NCBI GenBank assembly: GCA_964613215.1
Contig: CAZTHK010000018.1
Coordinates: forward strand, 4,451 to 68,450
Reading direction: 5' to 3'
Length of the DNA: 64,000 nucleotides
Source of the DNA: CAZTHK01 sp964613215
Lineage (GTDB): Bacteria > Krumholzibacteriota > Krumholzibacteriia > Krumholzibacteriales > CAZTHK01
This document shows positions 1-8,078 of the stretch, piece after piece (position 1 is the first letter of the stretch; every line of letters begins with the position of its first letter). A program made the translations under genes and the position numbers. The notes beneath the pieces are model-generated. The model did no database searches. It was not told the origin of the DNA and worked only from the letters and a program-made list of their open reading frames with translations.

Positions 1-20
1 GTCTCCCTGAACTCGGCCAA

Positions 21-1973
21 ATGAAGCAATTGGCTTCGATGGTCCCAGGTGTAGTCTCAAAAGATCCGGATACCATTGAAAACTTAAGGAAATTCCGGCC
101 CATCCCTGAAGCTCCGGCATGGATGACCTGGCTTTTTTCCCGATGCTGCTTGATCTTGCTTCCTCCCGAAGATCTTATGGAAATTCTTGATAACCTGAAA
201 ATCGAGGAACCGTCTACAGCATGGGAAATCGCTTTCTGGGCTTCGGAGAGCGCTCCTCTATCCATCAGAAAGGACTCTTCAATTGAAGATGTTATGAATT
301 TTCTCAACCATAAGGGTTGGGCAGCCCTGTATAACCCCCCTGACAACCATTCCGGCCTCGGTTCGTTTCCAGACAGGATTTCAACTGCTTCCCATGAATG
401 CGTCCGTAAGTGCAAACAAATTAGAGAACTGTCAGGAGTGGCGGAACGCGGGAAAATCGCAGAAAGGTTCGTTCAGTTGAAAAAGGACTTCCAAAATGAA
501 GATCCCCTTCTGCATGCTTTCCTGGATCCATGGCTCACTTACTGGCAAGGTGTAAACCTGCTTCATATGAGCGACTCTTCAGGCAAAGAGTTGCTTGAGA
601 GTATATGCGAAAGCTGGATGCGCTCACCAGCCCTTGCCCAGCTGGCTCTCCGGGAAATCAGCATCGGCAATTATTCCAAAGCGGAGAGCTGGCTTTCAGA
701 TATCCATTCGGAATATGAATCTGCTTCATATGCCTGGGCTCTTCTGTTGTCGCGGAAGGGAAACATTGAGGAGGCCAGAGAAGCACTCGCCCTGGCTGAT
801 AACCGGTTTGGTGAAGAAAGCACGGTCTACAGTGCTGCATCCAGACGGCTTGCTGCAGCTATTGAAGAAAGAGCCGGAAAATCCGGAGAAGCCGCCAGGC
901 AATACATAAAACTGTTGTCAGATAATCCAGAGGATGAAATTGCAGCAGTCAGACTACTTCGCATTCTCCTGCAACAGCGATATGAGGAAATGGTCAGCAA
1001 GGATTTTGCCGGTGATGAATCAATCGATGAAATACTGTCAACCCTGGAGGATTGTCATAGAGAGGACGGTTGGGGCGGCCAAATAGAGGATCTTGCCAGA
1101 GTTCTCAGCTGGAATCCGGATAAAGATATTACCAGCGCCGTGAATTCAGCTAGAAAATTGGATGCAAAAGGCCAGCGCCTGATGGCTTATCGACTCCTGG
1201 GAAAAGGCATGGCGGCAGAGGCCAGGGAGACTATTGATAGTAATACCATAGACCCCTCACTGAGAAGGGTTCAGGCGATTTTGGAGGCCTGGCACTGCCT
1301 GAGCAGAATATGGACCCCTGATTCTAATTCTTTGATTGAGGAAAACGAATCGGAAGATGATTATCTTTCTCCATTCTACAGATATGCGGAAAAACCCGGC
1401 TCAGTATCTCAGGAATCCGTGGAGCAGCTGAAGAAATGCCTGGAGGAGTTGGGAAAAGCGTGCAAAGGCGCTGAAGATAGTGAGTGCAACGCATGGAAAT
1501 CACGAATAGAGATGGCCCTGGATATAGTTTCCCGGGAGGAAAGCTCAGAACAGATTATCAATGGCAACGAACTTGGGATGCTGCGTCCGGAGGAAAGGAA
1601 TGGTTGGAACGATCAGCAAAGGTACATGGCCGAAGCGGTGGACGCTCTTTCTAAGGGTGAAATGGAATATTATATAGAGAGTTACGATGAACTCACCCCA
1701 TTTCTTGATGAACTCCCAGTCGACGGAATAGACTTATGGTTATCGGCCGCCAGACAGTGGTTTGAATCGGGCAATTGGGAGATGCTGCTCGAATCAGACC
1801 TACCCCAATGCGTTGCCGATATAGCCGATCCGCGGGTAAGGATGATAATTGGGCTGGCATACGCCCGTCTGAGTGCTGCCCAGGCCGCAAGAGGCAAAAT
1901 TCATAAAGCTGTTACCACAATGCGGCGGGCAAGGGGAACTCTGGAGCCAATGGTAAACAAAAAGGGAGATTGA
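21..1973 (+). CDS. Large helical-repeat (TPR-like) protein, first gene of chaperone-kinase-TIR cluster
   Basis: The protein is 650 aa from the ATG at 21, but the frame stays open to the window edge with no upstream stop, so the true start may lie outside. The sequence is almost entirely amphipathic helix pairs of TPR/alpha-solenoid type, with the clearest repeats at about residues 195-310 (for example GNYSKAESWLSDI and GNIEEAREALALAD). There are no signal peptide, membrane segments or catalytic motifs. It is followed 3 nt later by the Clp-like ATPase gene, with AAAGGGAGA as the ribosome binding site, so the two are co-transcribed. A role as a scaffold or client-recognition subunit for the downstream chaperones and kinase is inference from context. 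Confidence 0.75.
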   Translation: MKQLASMVPGVVSKDPDTIENLRKFRPIPEAPAWMTWLFSRCCLILLPPEDLMEILDNLKIEEPSTAWEIAFWASESAPLSIRKDSSIEDVMNFLNHKGWAALYNPPDNHSGLGSFPDRISTASHECVRKCKQIRELSGVAERGKIAERFVQLKKDFQNEDPLLHAFLDPWLTYWQGVNLLHMSDSSGKELLESICESWMRSPALAQLALREISIGNYSKAESWLSDIHSEYESASYAWALLLSRKGNIEEAREALALADNRFGEESTVYSAASRRLAAAIEERAGKSGEAARQYIKLLSDNPEDEIAAVRLLRILLQQRYEEMVSKDFAGDESIDEILSTLEDCHREDGWGGQIEDLARVLSWNPDKDITSAVNSARKLDAKGQRLMAYRLLGKGMAAEARETIDSNTIDPSLRRVQAILEAWHCLSRIWTPDSNSLIEENESEDDYLSPFYRYAEKPGSVSQESVEQLKKCLEELGKACKGAEDSECNAWKSRIEMALDIVSREESSEQIINGNELGMLRPEERNGWNDQQRYMAEAVDALSKGEMEYYIESYDELTPFLDELPVDGIDLWLSAARQWFESGNWEMLLESDLPQCVADIADPRVRMIIGLAYARLSAAQAARGKIHKAVTTMRRARGTLEPMVNKKGD

Positions 1974-1976
1974 TAA

Positions 1977-3986
1977 ATGCTGCTTGACTCTAATGGACTC
2001 GAGATAGGCGCTTTTAAGCCATTATTGGCAGAGATTCTTGGAAACTCAAGAAATGAAACCGGAGGAAATGTAATCGCTGAAGCCCAGGCCCATCCCCGCT
2101 CAAAGATACTTCTTAGAGACTGGATATATTGTCTTATCAGGGCCAGCAGCACAATGCTTCATAAACAATTTATAAGAAGAATGGGGCAGAAAGTTGATGG
2201 AGAAGATGGATTCATCACCACTATCGAGGAAGCTTTCCCCGATGATAATGAGAAATATAAAGCTTTAACTCCACCACTCACTTCGGAAATTGTAGAGGAT
2301 TCGGTAATAGAAGCATTGTCCAGGGCTGAGGAAATCGCCCTGGAATACAAGAGGAAGAGAATCAATGACCCGGTGTTGACCCTGGCACTACTTGAAAATG
2401 CTGATCAAAAGCTTGTTGACCTGCTGGCTGCCTGGCTTGGAGATGAAGAGAAATATCTGGCCTTCATAAACAGATTGAAAAAAGCCTCCCGGGGTTCGAT
2501 TCCCACAGGTGGTATCCTTGATGGCGAAGGGAACCTAAGGCTTGTGGATTTCCGGGGGAGTGGAAGAAAACTGATCGACCGTCTCTTCGAAGACGCCGCC
2601 AGCCTGGGAGCAAAAAAGATAAGCACAAGGTATCTTCTCTATACATTGCTGGGAGATGAAGGAAGCCTGCTTTCCCGCAGCCTCACTATAATGGGGATGG
2701 ATGTAAAACGGGATCTTCATGCCCTACTTTCCCGCGAACTCAGCAATCCCGGTGCGAAACGTAACGATGACCTCCGGATGAACGATGAATACCTTCTTAA
2801 GTCCGTTTTAAGAATTTTCGAAAAAGCAAAAAAATTCTCACTCGCCCGCGATGGTTCGGGAATTCTCGAACACGACATCTCCCTGGCTTTCGTTCATAGT
2901 CAGAAGAGGGAACTTCAAAGACTGTTTGCCGGTAAGAGAAGTGTTGATCTGGCGACGATGTACGATTTGATGGAGGATACAGAGCCGGATACCGGCGATG
3001 AATCCGTCTCCGTATTAAAAAGGCTGCCGGTTAAGGAGATCGAGGAGGGAATAAGAAGCAGGATACTGGGGCAGGACGAAGCTATCCGCAGAATAGTACC
3101 ATGGATCAAGAGACTTAGATTCGGTTTGCCCCGGGATGAGCGTCCAGCGGGGGTATTTCTCTTTCTGGGTCCTACCGGAACGGGGAAGACCCAGATGGCA
3201 AAGGAGCTGGCACGTTATGTTTTCGGTGACGAAGAGATGATGCTTTTTCTGGAGATGGGGCAGTTTAAGACAAAAGAATCAATGAACATGTTTATTGGAG
3301 CACCCCCGGGATATGTGGGGTATGGGGAAGGAAAACTCACCAACGGCCTGGGAGATAAACCAGAATGCGTGGTGCTCTTTGATGAAATAGAGAAAGCGCA
3401 TACCCAGGTTTTTGATACACTGCTGAGATTCGCAGATGAAGGGATTATTTCCGATCCGGCCGGACCAGTCCGGAATGGACGTAAATGTCTGATAGTAATG
3501 ACCACCAATGCCGGACAGACCTGGCTTCAGGACGAATTGAAGCGTAATCCTGCCATTGCTGAAGATGATGACACCTTGTCTGATCAATTGTTCGAAGCGG
3601 CAATGGATGAACTCAAAGAGCTTAAATTCAGACCGGAGTTTCTTGGGCGGGTAGATGAAAGAATTACATTCCTCCCGCTATCTGAAAAAACCTGTACAGG
3701 CATTGTCGATCTGGTTATGGGCCGGGAGATCAAAAAAATCAGGGAGCTCAAAAACATTGAAATTACAGTTGATGATTCGGCTAGAGCTCTGCTGGGAAAA
3801 TTCGCATTTAAAAGATCGATGGAGGAGGGAGCCCGCGGTGTGCCTCGTACAATCAACGAACATGTAGTCACTCCGCTTATCGACCGGGTAAGTGATCTTG
3901 AAGCGGATTTGACCGGAAACAAACAGATCAAAATCACTGCTACTGCGGTAGGGCTCGACAGGATAGAGCTGGAGGTCGAGGTATGA
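1977..3986 (+). CDS. Clp/ClpB-like AAA+ ATPase with Clp_N-like N-domain and a single AAA module
   Basis: This is a 669-aa predicted protein unfoldase or disaggregase. Residues about 95-260 contain Clp_N-type helical repeats. One AAA+ module follows, with Walker A GPTGTGKT (about 398-405), the pore loop GYVGYGEG (about 445), Walker B VVLFDEIEKAH (about 465), the Arg-finger block FRPEFLGRVDE and the sensor-2 motif GARGVPR. Canonical ClpB and ClpA carry two AAA modules, but here only the D2-like module is present. I see no IGF/IGL loop, so docking to ClpP is unlikely and a ClpB-like remodelling role fits better. The stop overlaps the next start by 4 nt (ATGA), which indicates tight translational coupling to the kinase gene. 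Confidence 0.9.
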   Translation: MLLDSNGLEIGAFKPLLAEILGNSRNETGGNVIAEAQAHPRSKILLRDWIYCLIRASSTMLHKQFIRRMGQKVDGEDGFITTIEEAFPDDNEKYKALTPPLTSEIVEDSVIEALSRAEEIALEYKRKRINDPVLTLALLENADQKLVDLLAAWLGDEEKYLAFINRLKKASRGSIPTGGILDGEGNLRLVDFRGSGRKLIDRLFEDAASLGAKKISTRYLLYTLLGDEGSLLSRSLTIMGMDVKRDLHALLSRELSNPGAKRNDDLRMNDEYLLKSVLRIFEKAKKFSLARDGSGILEHDISLAFVHSQKRELQRLFAGKRSVDLATMYDLMEDTEPDTGDESVSVLKRLPVKEIEEGIRSRILGQDEAIRRIVPWIKRLRFGLPRDERPAGVFLFLGPTGTGKTQMAKELARYVFGDEEMMLFLEMGQFKTKESMNMFIGAPPGYVGYGEGKLTNGLGDKPECVVLFDEIEKAHTQVFDTLLRFADEGIISDPAGPVRNGRKCLIVMTTNAGQTWLQDELKRNPAIAEDDDTLSDQLFEAAMDELKELKFRPEFLGRVDERITFLPLSEKTCTGIVDLVMGREIKKIRELKNIEITVDDSARALLGKFAFKRSMEEGARGVPRTINEHVVTPLIDRVSDLEADLTGNKQIKITATAVGLDRIELEVEV

Positions 3987-5347
3987 GTGAGGCGCACAGA
4001 TCAGAAAGGAAATTTCCCACAGGAACAATTCTGGACGACCGTTTCGAGATAAAGAAATTTATCGGAAGTGGTTCTTTCGGAGATGTTTACCTTGCTCAGC
4101 AGCTTGTATTCGGCCATAGATTCCGGGATGTGGCGTTAAAGCTATTTAAATCTGATTGTGTCAATTCCGGAAATGTCTCTGAAGTCCTGAATGATGCAAT
4201 CGTTCTGGTTAGTCTCCTGGATGATAATCCTCCCCCTGAGGTATCGGGTAGAATAGTCAAGGTTCTCGATATGGGAACGGTCCGGACTCCGGAACAACGT
4301 GCATACATGTGTATGGAATTGATTGCCGGCGGCAATAATCTGGAGCGACAGATCAGAAACAACCGGGATGGCGGCATGCCAGTGGATCTGAGTCTGTATT
4401 ATTTGATGGAGATTCTGAAACCCCTGAGCTGGATGCATGATAATCAGGTAGTCCATGGAGACCTTAAACCCGATAATGTGCTCATATCACCAGAAAACCA
4501 AATCGTTCTGACTGATTTCGGTCTGGCGGCCAGGATTCCCATAGGGGTTCTGGGTGGAGCTATTGCTTATCAGGCGCCTGAGGTGCTGAGAGGACAGGGT
4601 GGAGAACAGGCAGCTGATGTATTTGCACTGGGCGCAATGTGGTACGAAATGCTGACAGCCTGTCAGCCTTTTTCCCACGTTGGCCTGGAAGAGCTCGAAA
4701 ACAATGACACGACCGGCTATATCAGGGCCCAGCTGGAGGCCCGGAAATGGCCTATAAAGAGGGGCGAGCGCAATGTACCGCCAGAAGAAGAACAACGGAT
4801 TCCGCCGGCTTCAGAAGTAAATCCGGAATTACGGAAATTCCCTCAGATCGAAATAATCCTCAACCGGTGCCTTTCCTTCAGGGAAAATGAACGGTTCACC
4901 AGTGCAGGGATGCTTGAACGGACGATTGAAGAATATAAGAAAACAGGTAAAATCGACGTTTGGCTTCCTGATAAGCAGGATTGCAAGGAAAATGGACCTG
5001 CAGAAAATACAGAAGTATCAGTTTCCAGCAACTCACCGGAATTCCAGGTTGCTAACGCGGAAACATTTATTCACAAAAAGGAATTCAGTAAAGCTTCAGA
5101 GATCCTGAATGAATTGCTGCAACAGAATGACAGCTTTATTCCAGCCATTCTGTGCAAAGCTAAGCTGCAAGCAGAAAAGGGATTATTCGAAGAGGCCCAG
5201 AAAACTGTAGAAAATGCCATGAATCTGTCCCCACGGAATCCGGATGTTTTCGAGACACTTGCAATGATAGCAGAGCTATCCGGACAGAGAGGGTACGCCG
5301 ATAATATGCATAAATTGGCCAGGAAATATAAAAAGCAAAATAAATAG
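3983..5347 (+). CDS. Ser/Thr protein kinase with C-terminal TPR region
   Basis: This is a 454-aa Hanks-type kinase. The glycine loop GSGSFGDVY lies at about residues 28-36 and the ATP-binding lysine is in VALKLF. The catalytic loop reads HGDLKPDN (about 158-165), so the usual HRD arginine is glycine, a change also known in other kinases. The DFG motif is intact (TDFGLAARI). An APE-like QAPEVL follows. Residues about 355-454 form two to three TPR-like helix pairs. There is no membrane segment, unlike PknB-type receptors, so it is cytosolic. It lies between the Clp-like ATPase (4-nt overlap) and a second TPR protein (16-nt gap with AAAAGGAG), which suggests that it phosphorylates cluster partners. 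The substrates are unknown. Confidence 0.9.
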   Translation: MSEAHRSERKFPTGTILDDRFEIKKFIGSGSFGDVYLAQQLVFGHRFRDVALKLFKSDCVNSGNVSEVLNDAIVLVSLLDDNPPPEVSGRIVKVLDMGTVRTPEQRAYMCMELIAGGNNLERQIRNNRDGGMPVDLSLYYLMEILKPLSWMHDNQVVHGDLKPDNVLISPENQIVLTDFGLAARIPIGVLGGAIAYQAPEVLRGQGGEQAADVFALGAMWYEMLTACQPFSHVGLEELENNDTTGYIRAQLEARKWPIKRGERNVPPEEEQRIPPASEVNPELRKFPQIEIILNRCLSFRENERFTSAGMLERTIEEYKKTGKIDVWLPDKQDCKENGPAENTEVSVSSNSPEFQVANAETFIHKKEFSKASEILNELLQQNDSFIPAILCKAKLQAEKGLFEEAQKTVENAMNLSPRNPDVFETLAMIAELSGQRGYADNMHKLARKYKKQNK

Positions 5348-5363
5348 CCTAAAAGGAGTTTTA

Positions 5364-7520
5364 ATGGTTTCGAGGCTCCCCGTAGAATCACTGATTGTTC
5401 ACTCAACAGAGGTAGATGCTACCATTGCTATGCTGGCCGAGGAATTAGACCCCACCAAAAACCCGAATCGTCTTGCCCTTGACAGTCTCGGTGTTGACCG
5501 CCTTGGATGGACCCCTGAAATATACAGCGAAAAAGCCTTTGAGATCTGGTCCAATGCCTACTCTGAAGATAATAATGATACCGAAGCTATTCATCATCTA
5601 GCCATCATGCACCACTGCCGCGCAATCGATCTTGAAGAAAGTGATGATCCCTCCTCATCCGACCATGACTGGAATGAGGCAACCCGGCTCTGGAATCAGC
5701 TGTGGCTCAGCGATCCCTTCTGGGAAAAACTGGCGGAAAGGGCACACAAAGATGGCAAGAAAAAAATTATAAAAGAACTGCGGGAACAACTGCCTGTTAA
5801 GCTTCTGCGCATCCATTATGACATTGCCCTGGATCCTCAAACCAGCATGAGTAGAGCTAATTTCCACGTAAGCCATGCACTTTCCAGTCCCTTTCCCGAT
5901 GATTCCAAAGAACTGGCCAGGAACCAGGCATACGAGGAAATTGCTGCGCTACTACCTGATAATATCTGGCAGCCGGGGGACTTGGAAGTAGAAGAAGCCC
6001 GCAGCGCACTCGATATTATTAAGAGTTTTCTTGAAAAGGACCCCAAATGCTGTCATGCCTTGATGGATTCGATCAATATCTCCGTCAAGCTTATCCGCAC
6101 TATAGTTACTGAAATCATAGCTGCTCAGGATGAGGAGGATACCAGGAGTAGACTTTTCAAGGATATAATAACCTTCGCAGAAGAGTGGAGGCCATACTTC
6201 GAACAGCTGGCCGATGACCCCCGTGAATTTGAGGAGGATATGTCACGAAACCTCTGTCTATGGTGCTCGATGGTAAGTGATGCATTTCAGCAGAGCAACA
6301 AGATCGAAAAAGCCATAGATGTACTTGACCTGGGTGCTTCCTTCGACTCACATGAAACCGAGGAGGGCCGCCTATGTCAAAGGAAGATGGTTAACCTTAT
6401 GGCATTACACGCAAGGGAGACAACCGCCGGCAATCCCGAGGAGGCAAAAAGATTATGCCAGAGATTGCGCCAGCGTGACGATCTCACCATCCTGGCTCAC
6501 ATGCTCACGGCCAATGCATACATGTTCTTGGGCGAAAATGAAACAGCCCTTGAAATATGCAACACCGGCAAGGAACTGGAACCTGACTTCGACAACTACC
6601 GGTTTGAAGAAGAAGACGAGCAGGCCTTACGCTCGATTGATGACTTGCTTAATATGATAAATGCTTCCATAGCCCTTGATGAAGCAAGAGAATGTATGGA
6701 ATCCAATGAACACGAATCCGCCCTTGAGCTACTGGACAGGGCCTTAGAACTCCAACCCGGATATTCGACCTGCCACCATTTAAGAGCTCAATGCAATCTG
6801 GCACTGGTCTATCCGGAAGCCGCAGCCGAGGATGCACAGCGATTTCGGGACAGCTTCAGCGATGATAGGGAGGGGCTGGATGCAATTGGAATCGTGGAGG
6901 AACGGATCAAAGAGCAGATGGAGCGTTGCAGAAGGTGTGGGCGCGCCTCCATCATTCTTGTTCAACAGGCTAATAAGTCCCTTGAGGACGGGGATACAGA
7001 AAATGCGATCGAGCTCCTGCGCCGGGCAGTGGCGGCTTCCCTGCCAGCCGGAAAGAATGAGCTGAAATTGGATGAGTTCGCCCTGGCCGCCCAGAGTGAG
7101 TTCGAAAAAGAACATTTCAACGAGGCAATACACTACCAGAGAAAAGCCATGAAATTGGCCCATGGGGAAACCAAGAAAAACTTACAAATAAATCTGTCTT
7201 ATATGCTCAATGCCAAAGCAGTCCGGATCATAGAAAACTCTTTCAACAAAGCAGTTTTTGGAAACCCAGATATTCCCCTAGATCAAGAAACCTGTGAATT
7301 AATAAAAAATGTGATTCACGAAAGAAAAATTCATCGAATCAAAAATATCGCAACATTCCCAACTGGATCCTTAATCAGGGGAAGATCAGATATTCCTTAT
7401 TGCTATATGAATTTAAGCGATATTATTTCAATCTGTAAAAAGCTACTCAGGGAAGCGATAAAACTTAATCCGGATGATCCAAATATTAGAAAAAATTTAG
7501 ATATGCTAAATAAATTGTAA
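5364..7520 (+). CDS. Large TPR-repeat protein
   Basis: This is a 718-aa, strongly helical, acidic protein. Clear TPR-like units occur at about residues 435-500 (ESNEHESALELLDRALEL), 535-575 (EDGDTENAIELLRRAV) and 585-620 (KEHFNEAIHYQRKAMKL). A CRRCG motif near residue 520 is a single CxxC and not enough for a zinc ribbon. The C-terminal stretch (about 625-718) ends with another TPR-like helix, AIKLNPDDPNIRKNL. The start is well supported by AAAAGGAG 8 nt upstream. Being cytosolic and without catalytic motifs, it is probably an adaptor linking the kinase to the Hsp70 proteins downstream. The function is inferred from position only. Confidence 0.8.
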   Translation: MVSRLPVESLIVHSTEVDATIAMLAEELDPTKNPNRLALDSLGVDRLGWTPEIYSEKAFEIWSNAYSEDNNDTEAIHHLAIMHHCRAIDLEESDDPSSSDHDWNEATRLWNQLWLSDPFWEKLAERAHKDGKKKIIKELREQLPVKLLRIHYDIALDPQTSMSRANFHVSHALSSPFPDDSKELARNQAYEEIAALLPDNIWQPGDLEVEEARSALDIIKSFLEKDPKCCHALMDSINISVKLIRTIVTEIIAAQDEEDTRSRLFKDIITFAEEWRPYFEQLADDPREFEEDMSRNLCLWCSMVSDAFQQSNKIEKAIDVLDLGASFDSHETEEGRLCQRKMVNLMALHARETTAGNPEEAKRLCQRLRQRDDLTILAHMLTANAYMFLGENETALEICNTGKELEPDFDNYRFEEEDEQALRSIDDLLNMINASIALDEARECMESNEHESALELLDRALELQPGYSTCHHLRAQCNLALVYPEAAAEDAQRFRDSFSDDREGLDAIGIVEERIKEQMERCRRCGRASIILVQQANKSLEDGDTENAIELLRRAVAASLPAGKNELKLDEFALAAQSEFEKEHFNEAIHYQRKAMKLAHGETKKNLQINLSYMLNAKAVRIIENSFNKAVFGNPDIPLDQETCELIKNVIHERKIHRIKNIATFPTGSLIRGRSDIPYCYMNLSDIISICKKLLREAIKLNPDDPNIRKNLDMLNKL

Positions 7521-7549
7521 TGATCTGATTTCTGTGTAAGGAGAGAATT

Positions 7550-8026
7550 TTGCCGTTTGTATGGAAGAAGAGACGTAATTTTTACTACCTTTCCTCTTTT
7601 GGAATACTCCGCCTCGGCCCTTTCGCAAGATCAATCCAGATCGTGGATCAGGCCCGGGAATTGGGGAAGGAAATCCGTTCCGGAAGGGGTTTGGAGATCA
7701 GAGGTGTGGAGATAAACGAGCACATGCTTGGCGATGCCTCCAGGAGATTAAGACAGCCGAAGGAAAGAGCTGAAGAATTGCTTCTCATCCATGAACAGAC
7801 CAGGACTGACAGAAGGAGGCGTAAGAGGCTGATCAAAGAGCTGAGGACTGTTTCAGAGCTACCTGATGATGACGCAAGTCTGCGATTAAGGCATCCCCTG
7901 GCTCTGTTCTGGTTCACACCTCTGCCTGGCAAGGGGGCAGTGGAGTGTCCCTCTCTGGAAGAATTTAATGTTCCTGCGGCGGATGATCCTGAGGAGCTGG
8001 AGGCAGACATTGTATTTGCGGAATGA
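7550..8026 (+). CDS. Small protein upstream of two Hsp70 genes; possible degenerate J/HscB-like co-chaperone
   Basis: The 158-aa protein starts at a TTG preceded by AAGGAGAG, a good ribosome binding site that decides this start over later codons. The N-terminus (FYYLSSFGILRLGPF) is followed by long helices. The segment DASRRLRQPKERAEELLLIH resembles the end of J-type domains of the HscB family, where a Leu-x-x-Pro-x-x-Arg-Ala-x-x-Leu pattern is typical. No HPD tripeptide is present, so it cannot be a normal J-protein. The C-terminus is acidic. Its place 52 nt before an Hsp70 gene would suit a dedicated co-chaperone, but the likeness is by eye and weak, and it may be an unrelated helical protein. 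Confidence 0.6.
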   Translation: MPFVWKKRRNFYYLSSFGILRLGPFARSIQIVDQARELGKEIRSGRGLEIRGVEINEHMLGDASRRLRQPKERAEELLLIHEQTRTDRRRRKRLIKELRTVSELPDDDASLRLRHPLALFWFTPLPGKGAVECPSLEEFNVPAADDPEELEADIVFAE

Positions 8027-8078
8027 TCATTATCAACGGAGAAAATAACACATCTATAATTAGTCAGGAGGGAAAATT

